The position numbers were made by a program, and so were the translations under genes. The notes beneath the pieces were generated by a model. That model saw only the letters and a list, made by a program, of their open reading frames with translations. It was not told the DNA's origin and searched no databases. Positions 18,695 through 27,979 of a stretch of 58,852 nt of DNA are shown piece by piece. This DNA comes from Candidatus Omnitrophota bacterium. Its GTDB lineage: Bacteria > Hinthialibacterota > Hinthialibacteria > OLB16. The stretch lies in the NCBI GenBank assembly GCA_020632575.1, contig JACKFH010000024.1:1-58852 (forward strand), written 5' to 3'. Positions within the stretch are counted from its first letter, which is position 1, and each line of letters starts with the position of its first letter.

Positions 18695-19990
18695 TCAATT
18701 TCTCCAAGGGCATTTTTTGCCCTGTATGTGGTTTTCAAAATCTTCTCGGAAATATTTCAACGCGCTCTGCAGCGGTTCCGCCGCCCCAGGCGCCAGCGCG
18801 CAAAAAGTGTTTCCGGGGCCCATGTACTTGCACATCGCGGAAAGTTTATCGAGGTCTTCCATCCGGCCCTCACCGTTCTCGATGGCGGAAAGAATCTTGA
18901 CGACATGAGGCAGACCGTCCCGGCAGGGTGTGCACCACCCGCATGATTCCTGCGCGAAGAATTGTTGGAGGTTGAGAGCCATCCCAACCGGGCAGGTTTG
19001 ATCGTCCATGACGATCATCGTCCCGGTCCCCATACGACTCCCCGCCTTTCCGATGGTGGCGTAATCCATGGCCAGATCCAAATGCTCCTCCACCAAGAAA
19101 TCCGTGGAAGCTCCGCCGGGTAAGAGACCTCGAAATTGCAGACCGTCGCGCATACCTCCCGCGTGGCCTTCGAGAATTTCCCGGACCGGCGTCCCCATCG
19201 GCAGTTCCCAGCAGCCGGGATTCTTCACCTTTCCGCTGACCCCATAAAGCTTGGTCCCGCCCTCTTCGGTCAGGCTGAGGTTTTTGTACCAGTCCACGCC
19301 GTGGTTGAGGATGTGGTGGACATTACAGAGGGTCTCGACGTTTTGCACAATGGTCGGCTTTCCGAACAGACCGCTCACCTGAGGGAAGGGAGGTTTCGCG
19401 CGGGGGTTGGCCCGTTTGCCCTCGAGAGAACTCAAGAGCGCGGTCTCCTCACCACAAATATAGCGACCTGCGCTGATGTGAAGGTACATCTCCAAATTGT
19501 AGCCGCTCGAAAAGATGTTCTTCCCAAGGTAACCCGCCTCTTCGGCCTCCGAGATAGCGCGACGAAGGAGGCCGGCCGCGTGGGTGTATCCCCACCTCAA
19601 AAAGATGTAGGCGACATCGGCTTGAATGGCGTACGCAGCGACAATCATCCCTTCGATCAACGAATGGGGATCGCCTTCCAAAAGCAACCGATCCTTGAAA
19701 GTTCCCGGCTCCATCTCGTCCGCGTTGCACACCAGGTATTTCGGATGGGGGGCATCTTCTCCCATCGGCACGAAACTCCATTTCATCCCGGTCGAAAAAC
19801 CGGCCCCGCCTCGCCCTTTCAAACCGGAGTTCTTGACCAATTCGGTCACGTCGCCCGGTTGGTGGGAGGTCAGCGCTTTTCGAGCTCCCTCGTACCCCCC
19901 AGCCGCCACATACCCCTTAAGGTCGAGTGGCCCCCGATCCGGATCGATGTTCTTGGTCAGTGGACGTTCCATGTTCTTTTCGCTAGGCAT
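18695..19990 (-). CDS. nuoF: NADH-quinone oxidoreductase subunit F (NADH/FMN site)
   Basis: A 431-residue subunit that oxidises NADH through FMN and cluster N3. The FMN/NADH-binding loop GLKGRGGAGFSTGMKW lies near residue 57-72, and the N3 cluster motif ESCGWCTPCRDG lies near residue 345, with the fourth Cys in NTFCALAPGA. The first ATG at 19990 overlaps the end of nuoE by eight bases; an in-frame ATG at 19972 is an alternative and neither has a strong ribosome site. Confidence 0.96.
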   Translation of the reverse strand: MPSEKNMERPLTKNIDPDRGPLDLKGYVAAGGYEGARKALTSHQPGDVTELVKNSGLKGRGGAGFSTGMKWSFVPMGEDAPHPKYLVCNADEMEPGTFKDRLLLEGDPHSLIEGMIVAAYAIQADVAYIFLRWGYTHAAGLLRRAISEAEEAGYLGKNIFSSGYNLEMYLHISAGRYICGEETALLSSLEGKRANPRAKPPFPQVSGLFGKPTIVQNVETLCNVHHILNHGVDWYKNLSLTEEGGTKLYGVSGKVKNPGCWELPMGTPVREILEGHAGGMRDGLQFRGLLPGGASTDFLVEEHLDLAMDYATIGKAGSRMGTGTMIVMDDQTCPVGMALNLQQFFAQESCGWCTPCRDGLPHVVKILSAIENGEGRMEDLDKLSAMCKYMGPGNTFCALAPGAAEPLQSALKYFREDFENHIQGKKCPWRN

Positions 19991-20447
19991 ACTTTTCCAA
20001 AATCGCGTCGATTTTCTCGGGAGTCAGATCTTGATGAAGGTCCTCGCCCACCATCATTGCCGGCGCCCGATCGCAGTTTCCTAAACAACAAATGGGCAGG
20101 AGAGTGAATCTCCCGTCCTGGGTGGTTTCACCCATCCCAATTTCGAGTTTGTCCATCAAGTATTGGCGAATGTTCTCGTATCCCATGATCCAGCAACTGA
20201 CGCTGTCACAAACCATCACGACGTGCCGCCCCACCGGTTGACGGAAAAGGAGGTTGTAAAAGGTGGCCACGCTATCCAACTCCGCCGGGGTCATTTCCAT
20301 GATCTCCGCGACATCGCGGATCCCATCGTCGGAGAGCCAGCCTCGGTGCTTTTGCACGATCTTCATCGCCTCGATGCACGCGGCTTGCTTCTGTTCGTAG
20401 TGGGCGATCTCAGCCTCGATCTCCGTTCTTTCTTCAGACGTCAGCAT
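19983..20447 (-). CDS. nuoE: NADH-quinone oxidoreductase subunit E (2Fe-2S)
   Basis: A 154-residue thioredoxin-fold subunit holding the off-path 2Fe-2S cluster N1a. The ligands are in CDSVSC and CCLGNC, separated by about 35 residues. The helical N-terminal part is typical (EIMEMTPAELDSVATFYNLL). It lies 34 bp downstream of nuoCD and overlaps nuoF slightly. Confidence 0.96.
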   Translation of the reverse strand: MLTSEERTEIEAEIAHYEQKQAACIEAMKIVQKHRGWLSDDGIRDVAEIMEMTPAELDSVATFYNLLFRQPVGRHVVMVCDSVSCWIMGYENIRQYLMDKLEIGMGETTQDGRFTLLPICCLGNCDRAPAMMVGEDLHQDLTPEKIDAILEKYA

Positions 20448-20481
20448 GCGTCTCTCCAGTCAAACCTCTCCTACTCCAAAT

Positions 20482-22230
20482 TTACCGGTCGATATCCGCC
20501 AACACAAAATCGATGCTCCCAATGATGGCAATCACATCCGCCACCGTGTGACCTCGACTCAGCAACGGGAGCATCTGCATGTGACGAAACGATGGGGTGC
20601 GGATTCGTGTCCGATAAGAAATCGTGCTTCCATCGCTGATGAGGTAGTAACCATTGTTTCCCTTCGTCGCCTCGATCCCCACAAAGCACTCGCCAGGCGG
20701 GATAACCGGGCCCCAACTCACTCCCAAAAAATGATCAATGAGGGTTTCGATGTGGAGCATCGTTTTTTCTTTCAAGGGGGGAGTCGTGAGCGGATGATCC
20801 GATTTATAGGGACCCGCCGGCATGTTCTTCACACACTGCTCGACGATTCTCAGGCTTTGAAACATTTCGGCGACCCGGACTATCGCTCGGTCGTAGCTGT
20901 CCCCTCGTTCGGCGGTGGGAATTTCGAACTCGAATCGGTCGTAACCGGAATAGGGCCTTCTCTTCCGGAAATCCCACTGAAAACCGGCCGCACGCAAAAA
21001 GGGGCCGGTCGCTCCCCAATCGACACATTCATCCTTCGAGACCTCGCCGATTCCAACGGTCCTCGCTTTGAAAAGACGGTTCTTCATCACCATCTTGTCC
21101 CATTCCCGCAAACGTTTTGGAAAGTACTGGACAAAATCCATGATCATTTTGTCCCAGCCTTTGGGGAGATCCGCTGCGACTCCGCCGATCCGAAACCAAC
21201 TCGGATGCATTCGACCTCCACAGATGGCTTTCACAATGTCGAAAATCCGCTCGCGATCATTGAACATGTAAAACACCGGGGACATGATTCCGACATCCTG
21301 GGCAAAGGTTCCGTACCAAACCAAATGGCTGGCGATCCGGAACAACTCGCACATCATGATTCGGATCACCTCGACTCGCTCGGGGACTTCGATCCCCGCC
21401 ATCTTTTCGACCGCCATGACATAGGGCAGGTTGTTCATCACCCCGCCCAGGTAATCGATGCGATCGGTGTAGGGAATATAGGTGTGCCAGGATTGGCGTT
21501 CCCCCATCTTTTCGGCGCCGCGATGGTGATAACCGATGTCGGGAACGCAATCGATGATCTCTTCGCCATCGAGTTGCAGCATGATGCGCAACACACCGTG
21601 AGTTCCCGGGTGTTGGGGGCCGAGATTGAGAAACATGTAATCCGTGTCGGGACCCCCGGTTTTCATCCCCCATTCCTCGGGACGGAAATGCAACGCCTCC
21701 TGTTCCGCGTCTTGTTTTTCGTCGGGGAGTTGGAAAGGCCCCATCTCGGTGGCTCGCGCGGGATGCTCTTTGCGCAAGGGGTGCCCTTTCCATGTGGTCG
21801 GCATCAGGATGCGCCTGAGGTGGGGGTGCCCGTCGAAAGTAATTCCGAACATATCCCAGACCTCGCGTTCCAACCAATTGGCCGATGTCCAAATGTCTGA
21901 GATGGAGGGGAGAGAGAGCGAGGGTTCGTGGAGAGCGACCTTGAGTCGGATGTCCTCATTCCGGTCGAAGGACAAAAGATGATAAACGACCGTGAAATCG
22001 CTATCCGGTTGATGGTCACGGTGAGTCCGGGTGCGCTCATCGATCGCCGTGAGATCGTAGAGCATGGCGTAGGGTTGATCGACTTCGGATTTGAGGTAAG
22101 AGACAACCTCTCGGATCGTGTCCCGGCTCACCCAGAGAGTCGGAATCCGATCGACTGTGCTTTGCTCATGAAACGCGGCTTCACCGAAACGCGCATGAAG
22201 CTCCGCGGTGACCTCAGTTTCAGCAATCAT
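20482..22230 (-). CDS. nuoCD: NADH-quinone oxidoreductase fused subunit C/D
   Basis: A 582-residue fusion of the 30-kDa (NuoC, about residues 1-175) and 49-kDa (NuoD, about 195-582) subunits. The C part ends with WLEREVWDMFGITFDGHPHLRR. The D part opens with LNLGPQHPGTHGVLRIM and contains DIGYHHRGAEKMGE and the conserved PYTDRIDYLGG; the His in the first of these motifs lies at the quinone site. Fusion of C and D is known from enterobacteria and several other groups. Start is ATG at 22230; the 75 bp gap to nuoB is the largest inside the operon. Confidence 0.96.
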   Translation of the reverse strand: MIAETEVTAELHARFGEAAFHEQSTVDRIPTLWVSRDTIREVVSYLKSEVDQPYAMLYDLTAIDERTRTHRDHQPDSDFTVVYHLLSFDRNEDIRLKVALHEPSLSLPSISDIWTSANWLEREVWDMFGITFDGHPHLRRILMPTTWKGHPLRKEHPARATEMGPFQLPDEKQDAEQEALHFRPEEWGMKTGGPDTDYMFLNLGPQHPGTHGVLRIMLQLDGEEIIDCVPDIGYHHRGAEKMGERQSWHTYIPYTDRIDYLGGVMNNLPYVMAVEKMAGIEVPERVEVIRIMMCELFRIASHLVWYGTFAQDVGIMSPVFYMFNDRERIFDIVKAICGGRMHPSWFRIGGVAADLPKGWDKMIMDFVQYFPKRLREWDKMVMKNRLFKARTVGIGEVSKDECVDWGATGPFLRAAGFQWDFRKRRPYSGYDRFEFEIPTAERGDSYDRAIVRVAEMFQSLRIVEQCVKNMPAGPYKSDHPLTTPPLKEKTMLHIETLIDHFLGVSWGPVIPPGECFVGIEATKGNNGYYLISDGSTISYRTRIRTPSFRHMQMLPLLSRGHTVADVIAIIGSIDFVLADIDR

Positions 22231-22305
22231 AGACCAAGCGACTCGACCTCTTGGCTTCGTCGCTCAAACCCCTTTCTTAGGAGGGAGATTAAATTCTTAA
22301 AAAAA

Positions 22306-22947
22306 CTAAACTTCGGTCGGCGGTCTTAAAGTGGTGACTCCAGACCGTTCGACTCGTTTCAGATCCCGCAATGCCGGTTGATCGGGTTTGACCACACCTT
22401 CCGGACCGATCACCCAACTCAAGGGCCGCTTCTCGCGCCCCACGCTATCCCTCAACAGAACCAATCCCTCCAAGAACGCGAGGGGATGAGGAGGGCAGCC
22501 CGGTACATACACATCGATCGGAAGTATCTTGTCGACACCCTGAACGACACTGTAAATATCGTACATGCCACCCGAATTCGCGCAGGATCCCATTGAAATG
22601 ACCCACCTGGGTTCCATCATCTGCTCGTAGAGGTGACGGATCACCGGGGCCATCTTAATGAACGGGGTTCCCGCAACGATCATAACGTCCGCTTCCCGAG
22701 GCGTTCCTCGAATCACCTCGGCGCCGAACCGCGCGACGTCGTAACGGCTGGTGATGCTGGTCGCCATTTCGACAAAGCAGCAGGACAATCCGAAATGGAA
22801 GGGCCACATCGAATTTTTCCGTCCCCAGTTCAGGAGACGGTCGACAGTGGAAAGCATCACGTTTTCTTGAACGGCCTCGACAAAACTCTCGGATGCCAAT
22901 GCTTTCGCCGTGGTCGATTCAGGTTGCTTCCATCTAAAAAATCCCAT
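22306..22947 (-). CDS. nuoB: NADH-quinone oxidoreductase subunit B (cluster N2)
   Basis: A 213-residue subunit carrying cluster N2, the last electron donor to quinone. The ligands are the tandem Cys pair in LSCCFVEM plus the Cys residues of MGSCANSGGMYDIY and YVPGCPPHP. It starts only three bases after the stop of the CBS-domain gene, so the two are surely co-transcribed and probably translationally linked. The C-terminal tail of about 20 residues is variable. Confidence 0.96.
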   Translation of the reverse strand: MGFFRWKQPESTTAKALASESFVEAVQENVMLSTVDRLLNWGRKNSMWPFHFGLSCCFVEMATSITSRYDVARFGAEVIRGTPREADVMIVAGTPFIKMAPVIRHLYEQMMEPRWVISMGSCANSGGMYDIYSVVQGVDKILPIDVYVPGCPPHPLAFLEGLVLLRDSVGREKRPLSWVIGPEGVVKPDQPALRDLKRVERSGVTTLRPPTEV

Positions 22948-22950
22948 CGT

Positions 22951-23385
22951 TCAGCGTCTTCCCCAAATATAATCTTCCAACTCGTTGATCATGAGTTGTT
23001 TGTCATGGATGATGGCCCTCACAATGTCTCCAATCGAAATTAGGCCGACCACCTTTTCGTCTTCCATGACCGGAAAGTGTCGCACTCTCTTGTCGGTCAT
23101 CAGCGCGAGGCATTTTTCCACTGTCTGCTCGGGACGGACAAACATGACTTTTGGAGTCATGATTTCATGGACCAACATCTCCTTCGAATGACGACCCACC
23201 AGGATCACTTTCCTGGCGTAGTCGCGTTCGGTAAAAATCCCGACACAATCCTCGCCCTCCATCACCAACAACGCCCCAACATCTTTCTCGGCCAGGATCT
23301 TCAGGGCTTCAAAGACCGAGATTTCCGGTGAAACGCTCCAAATGTCATAACCTTTGTAATCGAGAACATCGCGTACAGTTTTCAT
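22951..23385 (-). CDS. Two-CBS-domain protein embedded in the nuo operon
   Basis: A 144-residue soluble protein made of one pair of CBS domains and little else. CBS1 spans about residues 8-65 (ISVFEALKILAEKDVGALLVM, then VGIFTERDYARKV). CBS2 spans about 72-130 (EIMTPKVMFVRPEQTVEKCLALM, then VVGLISIGDIVRAII). Such a pair usually folds as a Bateman module that binds adenosine nucleotides. GGAGG lies ten bases before the ATG. It sits 32 bp after nuoA and three bases before nuoB, so it is part of the complex I transcript. A role in sensing AMP, ATP or NAD(H) for complex I assembly or activity is inference from position. Confidence 0.9.
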   Translation of the reverse strand: MKTVRDVLDYKGYDIWSVSPEISVFEALKILAEKDVGALLVMEGEDCVGIFTERDYARKVILVGRHSKEMLVHEIMTPKVMFVRPEQTVEKCLALMTDKRVRHFPVMEDEKVVGLISIGDIVRAIIHDKQLMINELEDYIWGRR

Positions 23386-23417
23386 GACCGCGGAACCTCC
23401 GCTTTCTCTGAATGCAT

Positions 23418-23828
23418 TCAGTTGTCATGGTCCTCTATCGTTTCTCGCTTTGGCGGTCCCGCGTTCAGGGCTCCAATTCGCCAAAGATAAACAAGCGTTA
23501 AACTCAGGATTCCGACAAACACCAACATCTTCAGGTAGCCCGCCCATCCCAGTTCCCGGACGGCGATCGACCAAGCGATCAAGTAGACGGTTTCCAGGTC
23601 GAATACGACAAAGATCACAGCGATCAAATAAAAAGTGGAGGAGAACCGCAATCGAGCCGAACCTGTCGAGACGATCCCGGATTCATAGGGTGTTCCTGTG
23701 GCGCGGTCGCGGTGGCGTTCCCCGACGAAGTGGGAAAGGAGGATTTGGACGGTCACCAGAAGGATGACCACGGCCGCGTAGACTGCAAGCGGCCAAACAG
23801 GCTGCGCTGTCGTTTGGAGCGGGTCCAT
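23418..23828 (-). CDS. nuoA: NADH-quinone oxidoreductase subunit A
   Basis: A 136-residue membrane subunit with three helices. The middle loop has the expected YESGIV motif preceded by a short basic stretch, and the segment FVVFDLETVYLIAWSIAV carries the conserved acidic residues of helix 2. It is the first gene of the operon. The ATG at 23828 lacks an obvious ribosome site. Confidence 0.95.
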   Translation of the reverse strand: MDPLQTTAQPVWPLAVYAAVVILLVTVQILLSHFVGERHRDRATGTPYESGIVSTGSARLRFSSTFYLIAVIFVVFDLETVYLIAWSIAVRELGWAGYLKMLVFVGILSLTLVYLWRIGALNAGPPKRETIEDHDN

Positions 23829-23855
23829 GGTGGCAATTCATTCGGGGCGGGCCTG

Positions 23856-23877
23856 CGACGCTCTAGCAACAGCGTCG
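23856..23877 (-). other. Hairpin in the nuo leader
   Basis: CGACGCT and AGCGTCG form a perfect 7-bp stem with an 8-base loop, 28 bases upstream of the nuoA start and inside the likely 5' leader. It could affect translation or mRNA stability; no riboswitch family is recognised. Confidence 0.4.
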
Positions 23878-23954
23878 AACGTTCAGATCATGGGAACCGA
23901 AGTGTTGCTTGATTCCCGCGGAAATTGATGACGCCCCTCAGCACCTTTCACATG

Positions 23955-23984
23955 ATCTTATCAACGATCCGAAAGGCTTTTCAA
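23955..23984 (-). promoter_or_regulatory. Candidate sigma-70-type promoter of the nuo operon
   Basis: On the minus strand TTGAAA (-35), an 18-base spacer and TAAGAT (-10) lie about 125 bases before nuoA, in the 279 bp gap between nuoA and mocA. It is the best match in the gap and implies a leader of about 120 bases. Confidence 0.45.
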
Positions 23985-24107
23985 GACTCGCCCATTTGGG
24001 ACGCTTCCAACCGGAGTTGACAGATCCAACGAAAAGCCCGATGTAAAAGAGCAGGTTTTATTCGGTCAATGGGTGTCGGGGTTCCTCCATCGGTGAGGGA
24101 CCCAACC

Positions 24108-24692
24108 TCAATCCATCTCGACCTCTCTTTTATAATCCTCCACCCGATCGACATCGCGAAGGATCGCTTCCGATGGAACCTCGACCTCTTGGACCTCATC
24201 CGGATGGGCCATCAGGAGACCTCTCAAACCGGTTTCCTGGAATTGGTTGAGGACCTCATTCTTGAATCGAAATGAGAAGAGAAGTGGGTGTCCCCGCACT
24301 CCTCGATGAGTGGGAACTAAGATTCCTTTGACGGTGGAGGATTTCGCTTCCAGAAGGAGGTCGATCGTCTCGGATTCAAGCGTGGGCTGATCTCCGAGGA
24401 CAATGAGCGCCCATTCGGTTTGGGGAGGCGATGCTTCGAGTCCCACACGAATGGATGTAAGCATTCCTTCCTGGTAATGGGGATTGCAAACGTATTGGAT
24501 CTCTAAGCCGGAAAGATTATGGATCACACGGTCGGCCTCATGTCCCACGATGACAGTGACATGATCCACACGGCTTTTCAAAACGGTTCGGACAATTTGT
24601 CGGATCATTGTCTCCCCTCGAAAGGGCAACAACAACTTGTTGGTTCCCATTCTCCGGGACTGTCCCGCGGCAAGAATGATCGCGGAAATCAT
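24108..24692 (-). CDS. mocA: Molybdenum cofactor nucleotidyltransferase (MocA-like)
   Basis: A 194-residue nucleotidyltransferase that attaches CMP (MocA) or a related nucleotide to molybdopterin, giving the dinucleotide cofactor used by xanthine-oxidase-family enzymes. The N-terminal signature LAAGQSRRMGTNKLLLPFRG is complete, followed by VLGDQPTLESETIDLL and GHPLLF. The start is the ATG at 24692, overlapping the xdhC stop as ATGA; upstream in-frame sequence lies within xdhC. It is the last gene of a four-gene molybdenum hydroxylase operon, which explains its role. Confidence 0.9.
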   Translation of the reverse strand: MISAIILAAGQSRRMGTNKLLLPFRGETMIRQIVRTVLKSRVDHVTVIVGHEADRVIHNLSGLEIQYVCNPHYQEGMLTSIRVGLEASPPQTEWALIVLGDQPTLESETIDLLLEAKSSTVKGILVPTHRGVRGHPLLFSFRFKNEVLNQFQETGLRGLLMAHPDEVQEVEVPSEAILRDVDRVEDYKREVEMD

Positions 24693-25780
24693 CGGCAAGC
24701 CTTCCCCATGGGCATTCGGTCCGAACCCCCTGTCCTTCGAACCGAGATGATTTGGGCCATGATGCTGGTGGCGATTTCCGCCGGAGTGATCGAACCGATA
24801 TCCAACCCGATCGGGGCGAAGATCCGATCGAATTCGGACTCCGAGGCCAGACCCTGCTCCAGAAAATCCTTGCGGATCATGGCCACTTTCCTGGCGCTGC
24901 CGATCATGCCGACATAAGCCGCCTCGGATCGCAAACAAATCTCCAGGCATTGCGCATCCTGCTTGTGCCCGCGATTCACCAGAGCGATGTAAGTTTGCAA
25001 ATCGATCTCCAACTGACGCAGACGGTCCGCCGCCTCGCCTCGTGCAATAACCACTCCATTCGGAAAGAGGCTGGGGTCGGTGAACTCCGGGCGATCCTCG
25101 ATGACCAACACCTCGAAACCGTTCCAAATAGCCTGTGTCGCCAGCGCCTGTCCCACATGCCCGCCGCCGACAACCACCAACCTGGGCGGTGGAACCACCG
25201 GGTCGATCAATCTTTCTGTCCATTCGGCGGGGTCCTCTGCCTCGTGCGTCCAATACATCGAGGTCCACTGCTTGAGGCAATCTTTCAGAATCTTCGAATC
25301 GGGGAGGGAATTTGCCTCGGAGAACGAATCGATTGGACGCCATTCTATCTTGGTTTCAATTTCTATGTGTTGACGGATCGAGGTCACCATTACCCCTCGC
25401 AGTCGCCGACTCAGCGCCTCCAGAATTTGAACGAATGCTTCTTTGTCTTTCCATGCCGTCGGATCGATCAAGATCCTCATCTTTCCCCCGCAGATCGGGC
25501 CCGCCTCTCTAGCGTAGGGATCGTTCAAAGGAAAATCGAACAGGCAGGGGAGCTGGGATACGATCGCCTCTTTGGCGCGACGAATGGCCTCAGCCTCGAC
25601 CAAGCCCCCTCCGATGGTTCCTTGGATGACTCCAGTCTGGTCGATCAGCGCCTTGACTCCGGTCTTCTGGGGGGTCGACCCTTCCGCCTTCAGGACAGTG
25701 GCAACCGCGAAGGGGCGATTCGACTCAATCGCCTCCAAGAGGAGTCGGTAATACTCAATGGGATGGTTCATCGTCGACAT
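24689..25780 (-). CDS. xdhC: XdhC/CoxF-family molybdenum enzyme maturation factor
   Basis: A 363-residue protein that binds the molybdenum cofactor and helps its sulfuration and insertion into the hydroxylase. Residues 25-75 give the N-terminal XdhC domain (AEGSTPQKTGVKALI, GTIGGGLVEAEAI), and GPICGGKMRILID follows. The C-terminal half is a Rossmann domain with PRLVVVGGGHVGQALA near residue 200. It starts 31 bp after the large subunit and overlaps mocA by four bases. A second ATG at 25771 is possible. Confidence 0.92.
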   Translation of the reverse strand: MSTMNHPIEYYRLLLEAIESNRPFAVATVLKAEGSTPQKTGVKALIDQTGVIQGTIGGGLVEAEAIRRAKEAIVSQLPCLFDFPLNDPYAREAGPICGGKMRILIDPTAWKDKEAFVQILEALSRRLRGVMVTSIRQHIEIETKIEWRPIDSFSEANSLPDSKILKDCLKQWTSMYWTHEAEDPAEWTERLIDPVVPPPRLVVVGGGHVGQALATQAIWNGFEVLVIEDRPEFTDPSLFPNGVVIARGEAADRLRQLEIDLQTYIALVNRGHKQDAQCLEICLRSEAAYVGMIGSARKVAMIRKDFLEQGLASESEFDRIFAPIGLDIGSITPAEIATSIMAQIISVRRTGGSDRMPMGKACR

Positions 25781-25811
25781 GAATGAGGTCTCGATACGAA
25801 TCCGCCGCGCG

Positions 25812-27979
25812 TCACGCTTCTTTCAAGAGTGCGGTTTGGAGCGGCATCGATCGGAGCCGAACCCCGGTGGCGTCAAAGATGGCGTTGGAAAGCGCGGGCG
25901 CGATGGCGATGATCGGAGTCTCGCCTGCACCGACCGAGGGGATATCGGCACGGTCCAGGAGGTGAATGTCCAATGGAGGAACATCCTTGAACCTCGGCAC
26001 ACGGTATCGGCTAAAACGGTCGGTGAGGATTCTACCCTCCTCAAATTCAATTTCCTCGAAAAGCGCCCCTCCCAATCCCATGATGATGCACCCTTGGACC
26101 TGCGCCAAAAGATTATCGGGATTGATGATGGCCCCGCATTCGAAGGTTTCGCAAACATGTTCCAATTTGATCTCGCCGTTTGAACGATCCACAACAACTT
26201 GGACACATGCCCCGACACACGATCCTTTTTCCGTTCCACAAGCCAAACCGACACCAACTCCCGGCCCCTTGCTTGCTTTTCGGTCTTTCCAATTGAAACG
26301 ATCGCAAGCGGCTTGGAGCACATCCCGGATTCGTTCGTCTCCGAGATGAGCAAGACGAAACTCCAGCGGGTCCGTTTCGGCGAGGTGGGCCAGTTCATCC
26401 ATAAAAACCTCTCGGGCGAAATTGTTAGCTGCTGCCGCGAGCGCCCGATACGATCCCTGACGAAGGGGCGAATCAGAACCCAATGATTGGGTGCGGACAT
26501 TCGGAATGTCGTAGGGCGTTTCGATCGCTGATCCCCCGGAGTTGATGTTGGTGAATTCCCAAGCGATCAGGGATCCTTTCTCATCCAATCCTCCCTTGGT
26601 TTCGATGACGCCAGCGGGACGAAAATACGCCCAAGTGAATTCTTCTTCCGAGTCCATCGAAGCGAAACCGGTTTCCCCGCGGCACGGGCAAAGCGCGCCG
26701 CTTCCACCGCCACCTCTCCTGTGTGTTTTCCCCCAAACCCTCCCCCCGTGTCCGGGATGATGACCCTGGCCTGGTCGGGTTCGAGGTCGAAGGCATCGCA
26801 CAGTTCGCGGTGAACTCGAGTCGGAACCTGGGATCCGGTCCAAACGGTGACCCGGTCTCCCTTCCATTCCGCCACCGCTGCGCGGGGTTCGAGGGGAGCG
26901 TGTTGGATATAAGCGATATCAAATTCCGCATCGAGGGTTTTTGAGGCGTTGCTCAACCCCTCTTCAACCGACCCCTTTTCATCCCCTCGGGATCTTCGAC
27001 CTCCACCTTCGCGCGCGTGGTCTTTCAGATAGGAGTAAAGGTTTTTGCTTGAGGGGTGATCCGGGATCTCCCATTCCGCGGTCTTGGCCAAAGCCTCCAC
27101 CGCTTTGGCCGCGCGGAATGAATTGGGGGCGACACATCCCACGAAATTGCCATCGCGGACAATCGTGACTCCCTCCATCTTCTCCACCTCGGAAGGGTCG
27201 ATCGATTTGAGCGTGGTGTCATACGCCGGCGGTCGCAACACTTTTCCGTAACCCATGTTGGGCCGAACGATATCGGAGGGGTACCGGTGATTTCCCATGA
27301 CGATGTCTTTTCCGTTCGGGCGAGGAAGGGAAGTCCCCATCACCTCCCATTCGGAGACCGGTTTCACCTCGACGCCCGAGGGAACCGAGGATTGAAGGTT
27401 CTCAACAACCTCGGGACGATCGACCAACTCGGCGTACCTGATCGATTTCTCCCCGGACGAATCCTTGAGGACTCCCTCGACCACCTGGATTCTTTCACTG
27501 TCGATCCCCCACATTCTCGAGGCGGCGTCGATGAGGATGTCGCGAGCGGCCGCGGCCCCGCGACGGATCGCGGGGACCGTTCTTGGGGTCGATTGGCTTC
27601 CGTATGTCCCGCCATCATCGGGAGTCAGGGCTGTGTCTCCCATGATCAGGCGAATGTGGGATGGATCGACTTTCAACTCTTCAGCAGCGGCTTGGGTCAA
27701 TTCGGCCCGAGAGCCTTGTCCCACTTCCACTTTGCCGGTCATGACCGTGATCGTTCCGTCCTGTCCGATGTGGAGTCTTGCGGAGACGCTGTCATCCCCC
27801 CGATCGCCACGTCCAAACCGTTGGGCCAGGGCGGTGGATCCATAGGTGAGAATCAGCAAGCCGGGACCCAGGATCGACAAGAACTCCCGCCGACTTAATT
27901 CAAATCGAGAGGTGTTCATTTCGAAGAGTTCGTATCGTTCTTCCTCGATCCCATCAAAAGGTCTTACTGGCGAAGTCAT
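25812..27979 (-). CDS. Tat-exported molybdopterin-binding hydroxylase large subunit (IorB-like), with a frameshift
   Basis: Aldehyde oxidase/xanthine dehydrogenase large subunit of the isoquinoline 1-oxidoreductase beta type, about 723 residues. The start ATG at 27979 overlaps the small-subunit stop (ATGA). The N-terminus has a twin-arginine signal (LSRREFLSILGPGLLIL, cut near ALAQ). Cofactor-binding segments are present (DTGGGFGGKHTGEVAVEAA; QGSYRALAAAANNFAREVF; VGAGETP with the likely catalytic Glu). The reading frame breaks at about 26648 (residue 444): WTRKKNSLG in one frame continues as EEEFTWAYFRPAGVI in the next. One missing G in a GGG run restores the family sequence, so this is either a sequencing/assembly error or a recent loss of function. 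Substrate is unknown. Confidence 0.85.

Noticed and set aside
20446..21900. Long open frame on the plus strand opposite nuoCD
   Set aside because: It is antisense to a clearly conserved gene, rich in His, Arg and Asp as expected for the mirror of a conserved coding strand, and lacks any family resemblance.
24752..25786. Long open frame on the plus strand opposite xdhC
   Set aside because: Mirror of a conserved gene; no ribosome site or recognisable domain.
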